Shown piece after piece: positions 38,131 to 51,479 of a stretch of 64,000 nucleotides of DNA. Under the pieces are notes generated by a model. The model saw only the letters and a program-made list of their open reading frames with translations, made no database searches and had not been told where the DNA came from. Position numbers and translations under genes: made by a program. Origin of the DNA: Schistocephalus solidus (lineage: Eukaryota; Platyhelminthes; Cestoda; Diphyllobothriidea; Diphyllobothriidae); NCBI GenBank assembly GCA_017591395.1, contig WEDG01005134.1:1-64000 (forward strand), given 5' to 3'. Positions within the stretch are counted from its first letter, which is position 1. The number at the start of each line of letters is the position of its first letter.

Positions 38131-38465
38131 TCACGCTTTACAAAACACTCCACCCTTTGGACCAGTTTTATCTCGCACGTGCGCATACGCATGAGCTCTA
38201 AAGCGCTCTGCCGAGTTGTAGGCAACCTTCAGCGGTGGCAGAAAGTGAGGATCTGTCGATGCGAGCACTCAGAGTGGAACATGCTAATCGGAAAAAGGCG
38301 AAACTGTTGAACGCGAAGCCTCGGTCTGGTTACAGAATTGATGCACAAGCATTTACAGTTGCTGTAAAGTTAACATCTGCAACCCCGTCTCTATTCTACT
38401 CTACGCACGAACAGCCACCAAATTGCAGTGGACTGGAAGAAAGTTTGGTGACATACGCCTGAATT
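38131..38465. other. GC-richer patch with a short frame
   Basis: A plus-strand frame at 38235-38462 (MAESEDLSMRALRVEHANRK...) sits in a GC-richer patch. It has no recognisable domain and no clear splice support, and it abuts a decayed repeat module. An exon is possible but chance is more likely. Confidence 0.2.
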
Positions 38466-38725
38466 ACAGTCTAGTGAGAGCAGACGTGCGCTGCATTTAT
38501 CGCACTCTACCTCCCCCCCCCCACCTAGGATACAGTACAAAAAGAGCTGAGACGGTGGAAATTCACTTCATTGGCACCCCTATACGAACCGCCACTTTTA
38601 AATTGGGTTCACTGGTGAGTGGGAATTCGAGAGAGGCCACACAAAGAAGCCATTGCAATCAAACTCGTCGTCGGCGTGTCAGCTTCACAAAACTACACAC
38701 TCATCTGACGATATAGTCTTAATAG
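38466..38725 (-). repeat. Decayed copy of the RTE tail module
   Basis: The plus sequence GTGAGAGCAGACGTGCGCTG, followed by CATTTATCGCACTCTACCTCCCC, parallels 7900-7950 (AGTGATAGTAGACATGCGCTG, then CATCCACCGCACTCTCTCTTCC). That places a minus-strand copy of the dispersed module here. Similarity fades toward 38725. Confidence 0.45.
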
Positions 38726-41700
38726 CATATCCATCACTCACAAACATGCTCAACATCAAACAAAGCGTACTTGGTACTAGTAAATCTCACAGGATAGAAA
38801 AGTATGATACTTAGTTCCTTCTTACTGAGGTACTGTGCTGAGTGTGTGATCAAAACCAAATATTGATGAACATTGCCAGAAAAGACAAAGGAGACTGCAA
38901 CGATCATTTCTGGTAAACTAGCCATCAGCGGCTTAAAATACCAAAAACGGTCTTGAATCATCCGAGAATTAAACCTACGAACTGGCGACTTGCATTAACA
39001 TGCTCTAATCTACGGTCGCATGCTTGTATCATTGAGCACCGTAACGTATCGGGTTTGACGTCAGTCGGTTAATGTCAGTATTTTCGAAATGAAACAGTTG
39101 TGGAGAAGGATATGCGGTCGCTGAAAAAGGCTGTTGATCATAGGTTTGGTATTCTCAATATAACAGATCAATAGCGAGGGTCCCTGAAGTTGGACTTAAT
39201 TGAGATTACAAGACGTTTAGCTGATAAACCTTTTGATCCAGCTAATGCATATCCGCCTCCAAAGTGCTATTGTTTGGAAGTTTGACAACTGTCGGAATAA
39301 CTCTTAATGCACAGCCAGCCCGTTAAACTCGTGAATAGGTTTGTGTGGAATAACCAATCATTTTACGTTGTAATCCCATTTTCTTGCACTACCCAGTTCG
39401 GAGGCGGTAAGTGGAATGGAGCACAGAATGAGTTTAGCTGATCATGGCCTCGTCTACGTGTATTACGTAGACGGCCTGGCAATCAAACCACGAAACCAAG
39501 CTTTCATACAGCAGGGTATCAAATGGCTCACGTTTCAAATTTTGCTCACTAAATGCAAACTGAAAATATAACGGTGCGCTTACGTCTGTGGCTTTGAATG
39601 TTTCCGATTGAAAGGATAACGTGGACATTGCGGTCATCCCAATGCATGTTTGTATGCAATAGCTAACTCGTGGACTGAAATGGTTTCTTTGCATTCCCTG
39701 TCCATAGAATCCAATCTCGGTAACCTGCACTTTAAGAGGGCATCTGTGCGCATGCCAGCCCCTGCGCCTACAGCACTCCGGTATTGCCTCGTTTTAGAAA
39801 ATCATTGGAACAAAAATACTAACACCAAATGACAATACCTAACCTGGAATTTTGACAGACGAAACATTATTATTTTGGTAACTTGTCTGTGTAAAATCAT
39901 GTACTAAGAATGATTTTAAAATCCGTGTTGATGTCTGCACGACACGCATGTTCCATAATTATAGTTTACATTTAATTCTGTTTATCTAAAGATTTTCCAG
40001 AACTGCATAACAACATTGATGAATGTAAATTAGCAGAATTCAACTCTAAAAACAATACATATATAACAGTTTTTTTATATATTGGCAACCCCAGAGCTTG
40101 GGGTGGCAGATTTGGTATTTTCTCTAACAATCTCCTAATTTATACTGTGTTTCAAGGATAGAGATGATTAATAGCTAGTTATATTCATAACGCTCTCTGT
40201 TATTTATGTTAGCCTCTCATGTAGTATGTCATGGTTTATCTTAAAGATTAACTGGAAAAATGCAAACAGAATCTCAAGCCACATAAGCATTCTAATATAC
40301 ATTTTAACATTTTCCCCATCTGTGGCTCTGAAAAACTCTAAAAGCAGGAAATAAGCCAAATATAATCAATAACCAACAATGTGATTCAAATATAAGTTAA
40401 TCCGTAAATAATGATAAACATTAAAATTGCCATCCTGATTCTCCAGTAGTCATTTCGGACAGGGTGAAAAATATACAAATAGGAGATTGGCATCGTGAAT
40501 AATATGTTGTTTTTAAATTGAATTTATGGGAAAAATGCTGTATAATAATGATAAGCTCACTTCAATTCTGTTAATTCAAGAAAACGGGTGCAATCCGGTT
40601 ATGTTTCTATGATAAAGATTGCTACGGATCGAAAGAAGGATATCTTTACGTTGCTTTTATAACAATTAATTTATCTCAAAACCAAAAACGTTCAACATAT
40701 CTCTTCAGAAAACAACACATTTGGTATTGTTTTTTATGAAATTCTGGTTAAATACAGCTATGTTGAATTGCATTGTTTTTTTAACTAACAGCCAGTGCAA
40801 TTACAAAAATTCAGTGTAAAAATGGTTTGCTCTGCGTGCCAAAACGAGAAGGCAAAAAGCTGTGTGAACGGTTTTTTGTTTCATAAACCGATAATAATTT
40901 CTGTGAACGAGCATATTTTTGAGAAGCAGTGACACGCCGTAACGATTCTCTGTAATTGCACACGCGATATATCTTCACAAAATGTGTATTGCAATTGACT
41001 TTAAGCACAAACGGAAGTTGCAGAAAATTGAATGTTGTTAAAAAAATTGATATATTTGGCCACTTTGCTCTGCTATTTCAATCTTAAAATGGGACCCAAC
41101 AGTAAGAAAGCGTAAAGTGAGTTCTTTTATTCTTAGCAGTCTCTTAATGCACCAATCTTGAGAAGTCGATCAACTGCTTCATTGTATCTTTGGGTGCCTT
41201 TGGGAGAAGGCTAAACGCGCAGATATTCGATAAAAAAATATCTTACTCAAAGCAAATTTTGAAAGTCATATATTTTATACTTTATTTGTTAGGCATATAA
41301 AATTCCGAAATGTGTTTAAGGACGTTTTTTTCGTAAACGCATTTAAATGTTTGGATAGGTCTACAAATATGACTCACAAAATCAATCTGCATAGGACAGA
41401 ATGACTCAAAATACACTTCTGTATTCCATCCGTTAAATATATATCTTATTAGTAAGGTTGTGATAAACCTCTATGGATAATTGACAGAAAACAGTGAATA
41501 TCTTGGAGTATTTGCCCATATTTGCAGGCCTATCTGGCAGTGATCTTAGCCTATCTTGTAAACTTCATATACAAATGTAACAACGGAATATCCTCTTTAT
41601 AAACCCAAAATAATCAGCTTCAAATGTCACCTCAAAATACTATATTAATGCACAAATAGGTGGTTAGCCATTCACAATATGAGCTAATGGAATATGTATT

Positions 41701-44700
41701 CATGCAAGATTCTTTGGAGGCATTTAGCGAAATTACGTTTGTTGTAACGAAGTGCATATACACCTTTGTACAAACGAAATAACACAACCATAAATTCTCG
41801 TGAAACCAAATTGGCCGTGTGGTATTGGCCATCGTTTTTTTTTGCTCGAAATTCAGAAGATTATTTCCGTGGTGTATGCAAAAAAGAACCAGTGTAAAAT
41901 TATTCTACTTATTTGATTTTATTTTCTGTTTTTTTAAATGGACATTCATGCTGCTTACTTTAAACTTCCGGCCAACTATCTATAAGGATGTTTCAAATTG
42001 AGCGAATTTCAAGTTTTCATAAGACAAAATTTACTCTGAACAACGTAAAATGAACTTAAAAACCATGATGTTTCTTGCTTTTAACACATGTGCCATTGTT
42101 TTTGCTTTGAACCTTTAAGGGATGCATTTTGTTCTATTTTCATGTAACTGCTCGTTTCTTTGTTAAATCCATGAGATTGCATATCTTATGTTAGGTATTG
42201 TAAAAACGTTTATACTTACTGTACAAAAAGATGAAATTTCCTGCGGGTGATTGCTTAAATGTTCAAGTTAACGTTATCCCCCATCTTATGTTAAACGATG
42301 AAATAGGACGAATCGTTTAATTATTTAACACCTTTGATTTAAAAACAACACGAATTTATTGAAATTTTTGTTAATCCTTAAATCTTAAATCTATGTTTGA
42401 TTTTTTGTGGATGATTGGGGAAGGAAGAAGCTACGTACGAAGACTTTCGGAAAGCCATTTCTCTCAAAATGCAGAAAACTGGCGTGTAACTACTGCTCTT
42501 CATCATGAAGCATGGTATTCAAAGGCTGACATACTGCTGACCAACAAATACTCAATTATGCAATGCTCATTAAAAACTTCGGTCTTTTTCCCTATTATGG
42601 CTATCGTTTGTCTTTTTGATAGCCTGACATAAAACATTCGGATAAAAATCCGTTGAAATTTTTGTAAATGTTTGTTTGTACATGCGGATGCGGATGGAAG
42701 CGTTTTGCAAACGGTTTTTTTAAATTCTCCCGATTTCGTTTACGTTCTCAAAAAAATAAAAATTTAATTTTGATAATATGATAACCAAATAATTTAAAGT
42801 GCATGTTTTTTCTGGTTTTTTTATTCAGTTTTAATGCAGCAATGTAAGCCTGAAGGTGCTGTTATAAAGACCTGTAAATTGTTAAAAATGACTGCAGGTT
42901 TTAGTTTTTAACACTTCAACAAATCATTTGATTTCTCACCGATGCCTGTCTTAAATAGGTCATTTCTTTAACGCTTTTGTTTAGCATAGGTTTCTGAAAA
43001 AGTTTTTGATGTCAAATGTGGTGTCAATTTTATCCCCCTATATGCACAACGTAATCTCAACAAAAATTAATTTATTCAATATATCTTATCAAAATACGCT
43101 TATAGTGAAGTCTAGCTTATCGCACAGTTCAATAGATTGAAGGGATTGTTAAGTGCACCGGTATGCTACACTTTAGCAGGTTTACCGTATTAATACCCAT
43201 TTTAATTGCCTATTTGCTCTTGAGAAACATTTTGATGCAAAACATGCATCTTAAATTTCAACATCCTTTACTGGGAAATAAAATTTTAAATATAATACTA
43301 AGTCCATATAAGATTTGCATGCAGGCAAACGATTGTACATGAAATTAAAGCAAAACAATACAGTTTGCAAAAGCTACAGTGGACAATAAAACACGATACG
43401 AAACCTTAAACATTAAACTTATCGAACAGCACATCGAAAATATGAGTTAAGAAATATATATTATGGCAATCAACCAACGCCAATCGTGGCATCATAGCAG
43501 CCGTCATTAGAATATATCTCTTTTCATATAAGATTGAGTGAGTGGTGCCAAAAACGTAAAAGAAAGCAAATGAATCAGCCGAAGAAGACATTAATTTGAT
43601 TTCAAGTCTGATTGTTCATGCAACAATCTCTAGCCTTTTTGTTTTTTCATCAATTAAATCTACCCTTAAATGCAAGCTTAATGTTTGGTTTCCAATGGAA
43701 GTCTCTAGGAAATACTAGTAGCAAAACTAAGGCGTAGACAATAACTATAACGAATGTTTTTGTTACTACAATTAAAGTACCAATCGTATTCTTCCATACT
43801 GGGAGCAGTTGTGGTTCTATGGTAGGATTTTATCTGTGCATTCAAGCGCTTATTTACCTTTGCATCTGCAAAGAAATAATTTATGATTTTTACTCGAAGA
43901 GTCGAATGAGATTTTGCAGCATAAAGAAAGTTTAATCGAGACAAAAGTATAAAAATCACCTAAAAACGCATGTTATTGTCATTGAAACTACGCCGTTACG
44001 TTGTGGTATAAAAAGTACATTGGTTGAAAAGGCAATTTGTAAACACTGACTTTATTATTGTTATAGCTTTGTAATAAAATACGGCAAAAGGTCGGCTTTG
44101 ATTTTTCACTCAATTGTCGATCATAAGTTACGCTACATCCTTATGGAGTTGCAGTTAACAAATATTCTTTTTATGGTTGGGCCCAGATTAAACGTTGATT
44201 AAAGTGGCAGAGTTAATTGTCAAACTACGGATAAGATATTAATTAAAAAGAACGATGTAAGAGAGAGCCAATAGGCCGTCAAATTATTATAAACCATACA
44301 AGAGCATAAATTTACTGAGTGCATTTTTATTCATAATATGAATTCAAGCAATTGAGAGCGCAAGTTTCTTATCTTCCATTAAACAAACATTAATTACATC
44401 GTTTCATTCAAATTATGTGTGTTTATCTACTGAACACCATGACCCAGTCATGCGAGTTTTGTTCACTCCTACTCTGACTATATTCTTCTCATTCTCCTTC
44501 CGTTAATGATCAATTTTATCTGCCTACAGGTCAGTCACAATCACAGCACTGGACAAAGCATTTAAGGGAGATTCGTAGATCTGACATAAAAAAATTGCTC
44601 ACTTTTTGCCTGTCTACCACATTGGAAGAAAACGTAACTAAAACATTTTACAGGAGATATACTGTGATTTTAAATGGGATAAAGCCAAGGAAATTGAGGT

Positions 44701-45418
44701 TTTAATTGCTTTTGCTGGTGGTTTTATAAACAAACATTCGTAAAAAAGCACAAATATGCAATATAATAATCTAAAAAGAGACAACGATGAATGCCAAGAT
44801 ATTTTAAATGCAAGAAATCTAAATATATATAAGGGGCTGAACAAACTTTGCTTTCGTATATGTTGTGCGTGACACGGAAATGTTAAAGATACGTGCAAAG
44901 ACGTAAAAATACATGGATTGATCATAAAGTTTAAAGGTTTTTTCACATTTGTGTACGCAATTTATTTCAGAAAAGTAACATGTGCGTTTACAATTCTTCT
45001 TCAGAGTACGAAGTATTTACAAATATTTTAGTCATATTCAGTTAATAAAATATCATGAAAGCAGCGTATGCAATTTCAGTTGCTTTTTCCCTGTTTACTC
45101 AACCAGTGTTTGAAAATTATATGTTAAAGGCTAAATGTTTTATTAAAATCATAGAGGTTTTTCCTATTATTTTAGAATGCACATAATGCATCGCAAATTA
45201 ATTCTTTAAAATTTGTTTTATTAAAATTGATAACACTATGTATGTTTATTTGTTCTATTCAGAACGCACAGGTCTGGATTTGTCAGCGCGTTGCTTTTAC
45301 CCGTTAATATGTTTCTTCTCTAGTCAACCCAATAACAAATAATTCCAAAATATCGAAAGTGGCATTTATATTCTATAAACTGGATTTAAAAAAGAGCGAC
45401 TTATTACATAAATATTAG

Positions 45419-45420
<2 letters not shown>
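38726..45420. other. AT-rich DNA without recognisable genes
   Basis: A slightly GC-richer part near 39000-39830 carries a 98-codon minus frame (39434-39730) with no recognised domain; it may be decayed repeat. The rest is AT-rich with chance frames. Confidence 0.35.

Positions 45421-45461
<41 letters not shown>
45421..45461. repeat. (TA)n microsatellite
   Basis: About 40 bases of alternating TA, the longest simple repeat in the window. Confidence 0.95.
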
Positions 45462-45464
<3 letters not shown>

Positions 45465-48116
45465 TTAGGGAAATTGTGAAAAATAATATGTCTTAATCAA
45501 GCTATGCAAAGCATATCAGCATAGTGTTTTGCTCCACCAAATAATTGAATTAGCATTAATGGACTTTGACATCAGAATTTAAATAAAATAGACAACCTTA
45601 AACCAGGCACCCTTAAACTTCATAAGCACTTTGTGATATCACTTAAGTTTAATGAAAGGCTTTCTTTCTAGCTGTGCTATGCCTTATAGCAAAATATTTT
45701 CAGGTCCGTGTATTTTTTATTTTTTTGCTGAACATGGTATTGCAATGATATTCCAACATAAAACAAATAAAACAACAACCATCTTTTTAATCAACTGCTC
45801 CTCAGATGGATTTACCATACAAATTCTTTTACTTAATGCAAATTGCTATATTTTATGAAATGTTTTTACATTCGGAATATTTTGGATTCAAGCAGTCATT
45901 AAAACCCATTATGCAGCCCAAATGAGTTTTCTTAACATCAGCAGTTTCACATAACTTGTTTTCAAAATCAAATTTAAACTGCATATAAAATAGATAATAT
46001 GACCCACACTGGATGCGCTATTCTTAAATTTTTAAGAATATCTCTCCACTTCTAAAAGCAAAAAATTAAAATAATCGAACTATATATAAGTCTGCCCATT
46101 TTTGCTTTTTCTTCAGTTCTATGCAAGTACCAAGAGAACACATTGCCGAAAGAAACATCCACAAATACCGACTAGTTGTCATAACACCTACAATATGTAT
46201 CCACTTCTCTCTTATAATTGTTTACAATATTCATTTTAACCAAGTTACCTAAAGCGCAATATTAATGTTTAAAACTTGGACAATGCCCTTTGAGTTTTAT
46301 GTTACATATCATGAAGAAGAATTGTTCAAGCTAATTGAATAACATTTCAGATAATATCCATAATTATTTGTTAACTTATGTTTGCTTGTCATTTACACGT
46401 TAACCTTTTTTTCCTTTTCATATACTTGATTGAAAATGTACAAGATATCGTCATCTTAAGCAGTCCTCAAATGCATTAGTTCATTTCTCGTACATTCTGC
46501 TAATTTTGAAACCCATATTACTTTAAACCTTACCAGTTAGCGATTGAACTCACTCTAAATTTTAAGCTTCAGCCAGGTGCATTGATCTGTTAGTCAAAGT
46601 GCTGTAAGGAAATAATATTTTGGTTTTTAAATTGTACATTTAGATATGCATTCAAAGGAATTTTATATTACAGATGCAATCGCACAATAGGAAATTTTGA
46701 TGAGACAGTCTCTATTGTTATCCGCAGGTGAACGGTTAAAAACTTTAATGAGTCAGTCACTGTACATTTTCCTATTTGGCATACATATTCCAGCATTAAT
46801 AATGTCAAAAATTACACTTTTCCGGCTATTTATTACATTTCATTCATACAGCATGAATTCTTAGCTGTAAAAATACATTGAAAACACTGACTAATGTATC
46901 TTAGGACGATGAAACCAAAGTTCAATATGTTATGACATTCTAGAAAGCCTTTCATTAAAGATGATTGTTCGATTCTTTCTATCAATGTGTACTTACAAGG
47001 ACGGGAATTATTAAGTGCATTCCAACAGTAAATATAATATTTTTTTGGATATTGTGAAAATTACAAACAGTGCCTTAATGAGACATTTTTACGAATCTTA
47101 AACCTTTAAAACAATGACCAAACTACATAATATGTATTTTTTATATCCATTTTGATTGGATGGTTCAGGTAAAACTGCGATTCAGCAGGTCAACAGGAGT
47201 TTTCAAATTACTGACTGAGTACAAACAAAGGTATGCTTTCACATTTACTGCTTACACAGCCAAAATAAATTGTTGACTGTTTCTGGAAGAAATATTTAAA
47301 AATTATGCTGGCTATTGTCTCACATTGCGCATGCTATTGAGTCTTAATGCCTTAGCTACGTACATGTTGTCTTACTTTTATTTCCAATTAAATATGTGAT
47401 TAAAAAGCAACTTTTTTCCTGCAAATTATAGGCAGTTTTAGTTAACGGTCAACAATTCCATGGTAAATTAAAACAATATAACATACTTTCTGATTATGTT
47501 GGTGTCGTTTTGATTCCTATGAACAGAGAGGGTTTGACTTGCTCTGTCACTGTGTGATTATTTTCTTGATTATATAAAACGTAAGCCTGCAGTGAAAACC
47601 GCTCATGCATTTGGACTGAATAAATGCGCAACAGTTAAGAACATTAATGTCTGGTTTATTTGGGTTTTTCACAAAAATAATTGTGCTTTATGAGTTTCAT
47701 CTGAGGACCTTTATAATTACTAACGAAAGCATGTTCCTTATTTAATCATTCATTGTTGTTTCAAATCATATTTTCTTTATCTCTTCAAGCCCATGCTAAC
47801 CTTCCTTCTGAATAATTTTCGCAAAGGCGCACATGCCACATAGAATGCAATATATGTTTACATATTTTAACCAAGGAATATTAGGAAAACACTTGGAATG
47901 TATTGCATAAATTTTTTAGGTTTCAGGAAACCAAAATTTAAAATATTCTCGTTTACAAATGCAAACTGCTAGTTTTTTTGCCTATTGGCCTATTGATAAC
48001 ATTTGAAACCTGATAGTCGTATTTTCAAATTCTCCTACTGCAGACCACAAAAGCAGGAATGCTCCACTAAGCAAACTTAATTAAAGACTGTTGATCAGAA
48101 AATCATTAATCAAATG
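45462..48116. other. AT-rich DNA without recognisable genes
   Basis: No supported feature. Confidence 0.4.
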
Positions 48117-49172
48117 CTACCCGTAAAGCTACAAAAAACAACAAATTCCGTGTGTAATAAACTGGTGGTGGGCTGAGTTGGAAATGCACGATCTGGAAGT
48201 CAGCACACAACCATAAGCTGATCTGCCGAAAAAAGAATCATTACAACACGCTGGTGAAAGGTCAACAACATTGCATGACATGGTTTATGACATTTCGAGG
48301 TTATAACTAGAAGGGAGAAAGTATAAAATTATTCTGACGTTTACGTATGTGCAGGGGGTGTTGGTGGTTTATTTTCAGTTCATCTGGAAAGGCCTTGCGC
48401 TTTAATGCGGGAAGCAAATTGTAGGTTCAACTTAAGTCAGTTGAGCTTAAAACGGGAATAAAAGCCGTATGGGTTACAGTATCCAGTTTGCTAACGGTGT
48501 GCCCACTGATTTGGCTGATTAAAAATGCCCCATAGAATTTGTAAACAGTTTCTGACAGGTAAAGTTTAAATTCCTTCTAAAAACCTGGCTTACATCGGTC
48601 AATGCGCTCAATCCGATTGACATAGTGATAGGTTGAATGCATTTCCACTACGTGCGATAAGGGTAAGCTGACTAATTATGCCTTAATCTGCTTTGCTAGG
48701 ACCACACTTAACTGTAAATACATATAGATAAGGGATTAATTCATTGCTTTCAAGTTTAACGGGGTAACGTTTATATTTCACGGTGGGAATACATTTTAAT
48801 TCGCGCAACATTGCAGAGAAGTATTGTAAATGTAGGAAAAGCTGCCAGTCTCCAGTTCTAAAATACTCTCTTTATTTCGGATATAGGAAAATCATGTTTT
48901 ATCCGCTGAGTTTCAACATTTAATAGAAGAAATGATATCAACATGTTAGCATACTATGTGTTCTATCATAGAACATTTAGGCCGTTCTAGTGTTGAAGCG
49001 ATCCACTTTGCGCATTTCGGATAGCTAAAATCTATATAGGTGAGGGTTCAAAGAGTTAACAGATCAGCTTATGGTTGTGTGCTGACTTCTAGATCGTGCA
49101 TTTCCAACTCTGCCCACCGCCAGTTTATTACACAGGGAATTTGTTCATTTTGTAGCTTAACGGGCATCCTAT
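48117..49172. repeat. Inverted-repeat pair, possible foldback element
   Basis: The left arm (about 48117-48228) is the reverse complement of the right arm (about 49061-49172). Matching blocks include GATCAGCTTATGGTTGTGTG, CTGACTTC.AGATCGTGCATT and TCCAACTC.GCCCACC.CCAG. The arms are ~108 bp with few mismatches and enclose ~830 bp of non-coding AT-rich DNA. This could be a MITE or foldback transposon with long terminal inverted repeats, or two solo copies of one repeat in opposite orientation. I did not see an obvious target-site duplication. Confidence 0.75.
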
Positions 49173-50290
49173 CTGTCAATTATGGCAGAGAAAAAACTTT
49201 TAGTGCATTACATTTAGCATTTCAAAATTTCAAATTGAGTTATGTCAATTTCAAAGTGGTTTCATTCTAAGAGATTACAATAAACATTTTTGGCACGTGG
49301 ACTCACAATATTAGGCCTCTTCTGTCTGTGTCAATAAAAAATTGCTGCAAAACATCTTTCTGAAAGAAAATTGATATCATAAACGCACAGAAAATGTTTT
49401 GTGCCAAAAAGCATTAGAAACCAATTGATCCCATTTTTTCGTATAATCTTTCGAGATTGAGGATTCTTGGTTGCACTGTACGTGGACATGGGGCATGTCC
49501 TACTCACCTATTTTTCGTAAGGTGAGAATTCGGTTTGAACCTTTTTAGTTTAAGCTGCTGACCTGCTTCTTAACGTAGCTGAAAAATCATAAACTTTCTT
49601 GCTGTGACATTTAACTAATATCATTATGATTTATTAGTTTATGTTAAGCATAAGAATGTCCAATCATTTCTTTGCACGTTCGTGCATGTCTGTACTCGGT
49701 TTGCTGCTATGAAGCTATACATTTTTGCTGCAAATTTCAGTTTAACAAAAGTTGTGCATATTAAAAAAATTACAAACACTTGTCTGCATATTAGCAAACG
49801 ATAAAAGGAAAATATCTGTGGTCTGCGGGTCTGGTTAAGTGGTGAATGCTACAATAGGAGATAATGACAAACTATTTTTTTAAAAAAAGAACAAAATAAT
49901 TCTTTATTGTGCATGGATCTGGGAGTGCAAGTGAACCTGCTAGGTTATTTTGGTGTTATGTGGCTGTATTGCAGATTTTTGGTATTGGTATTTGACTTCG
50001 TTTTGTTTCCGGTACGTCGATAAACATAATGACGATTTTCGGCCGCATCATCTTTGAGATTATGAACAATTAGTTCAGCTAGTTTGAGACAGAGTCCACC
50101 GAAGTGAATTGTGCGGTATCCTTCAATGATTGAGGAAATATATTAAACGTTCTGCATATTCTAAAAACTTAGGTGTATACTAGTAGCATTGTCATGATCA
50201 GCAAATCTCCAAAAGAGTGATAAAGAAGACTCTCAAATTGTGTGTTCCCAAGATAAGGGACACTAGTGTACACCTCGGAATTCCAATAAT
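49173..50290. other. No recognisable gene
   Basis: AT-rich sequence with no motif seen. Confidence 0.4.
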
Positions 50291-50299
50291 GCATTTTTT

Positions 50300-50657
50300 T
50301 GTATTATAAAGTTTTTTTAGACGAGATTTGCTTTCCCTACGAAACATGCGCTTTGAGGAGATTTTGTGCGTGTATTTCTATAAAAATAATATAAACACGT
50401 GTGAAAACAATGGGAAACAGTTTTTGCGAAAGATAGCCAGTAAACGGGTTTGCCATAGCCTTGGTAATGTTCGTTATGGTATAACCATGCTTTTTACTGT
50501 CAAAGTTTTGGCTCATACAGCTTTTGGTAAGACCATATGCATTTTTTCCGAATTCAGTAACTTGTTGGTTGATCGAGTCGCGTGACAATCGGTTCCATTT
50601 AATTAGTTCCAGTGACAAAACCAATGCAAGGAAACCCGCGTATAGAAGATAGTACAC
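50300..50657 (-). pseudogene. Second Penelope-like RT relic
   Basis: The minus-strand frame (Met at 50657) contains CMSQNFDSKKHGYTITNITK, then AMANPFTGYLSQKLFP and VFTRVYIIFIEIHAQNLLKA. This follows the Penelope RT order FxxNGxxYxQxDGVAMGxPLxPxLANxFxGYLE, then the YRRYVDD block (here VYIIFIE, catalytic Asp pair lost), then EHAxxLLxxLN. The remaining RT is not readable. The element is a different sub-family from the 29-31 kb copy, to judge by the motif B region. The hammerhead-like motif at 51.44 kb lies upstream on the same strand, where a 5' terminal repeat would be expected. Confidence 0.5.
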
Positions 50658-51424
50658 TAAGTTTGGCCTGACTTAGGAGCAGAAATCAAGTGCATACGCG
50701 GGTGGTTGTTGGTAAGAAATCTTCTACGTAATCGCTGCGTGTCTCGCGTTACCAATGTCTCCTGGGAAATATGCACGTACATTTTGTCATTGCCTTTGTG
50801 TGAAACTATGCTGTCAATAATAGTTTGTAGATGCAATGAATCACTACGGTATAATCTAACTTTAAGGTCGTGCCAAATTTTCGGAACGTATATATAATCA
50901 GGAATGCGGCATCAGCGACGATAATAACTTATAAGCTGACATCCGCTCATAAATGAACGCAGGAAAAAAATGCTCAATACAGTTTTAGAGATAACGGGGA
51001 GCGTACGCCTTTTTGTTACCAACACCAAGGATATGGCGTTAACAGCAGAGAGCATATAACGACAGAAGTTAATCTGAAAATTCAGTGATAAGCTAAAAAG
51101 CACTGAAAATGAGAAATAAGAAGAAATATCAAGTTAAAAATGTTGATAGTAAACTGAAAGGGGCTAACACAATGTTAAGGGATAACTTTTTGAATGTATA
51201 AGCTGAACTTGCATCCTCATATGAAAACGCATAGAAATTGCAGAATGTTCACCGTTTTTCAAGATGTGCAAGTAAAATCAATTTTGGTATAGAGAAAACA
51301 TTCGGGATGACAGTTGTTTAAATGTGGGGTATTGCATGTGGTTTTTGATGAAATCAAACTCAGGCGATTTTCAGGAATCAAACCAAAAGTAGAAGATACA
51401 ATCGCTGGAAAACAAAACGTATTG

Positions 51425-51460
51425 GTCTGACGTTTCGTATTCACTCGCATCATCAGAGAC
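51425..51460 (-). ncRNA. Hammerhead-like motif upstream of Penelope relic 2
   Basis: On the minus strand: GTCT (stem I), core CTGATGA (51456-51450), TGCGAGTGAATAC (stem II region, weak pairing), GAAA (51436-51433), giving ACGT stem III, C as cleavage-site base, and AGAC (stem I, 4 bp with GTCT). All invariant core bases are present. Stem II is poorly formed by eye, so activity is uncertain. Confidence 0.5.
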
Positions 51461-51479
51461 AGTCAGTTTATCGGCAACT

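Noticed and set aside
45421..45461. (TA)n tract as an origin or regulatory element
   Set aside because: A simple dinucleotide repeat with no associated motif; such tracts are common in AT-rich flatworm DNA.
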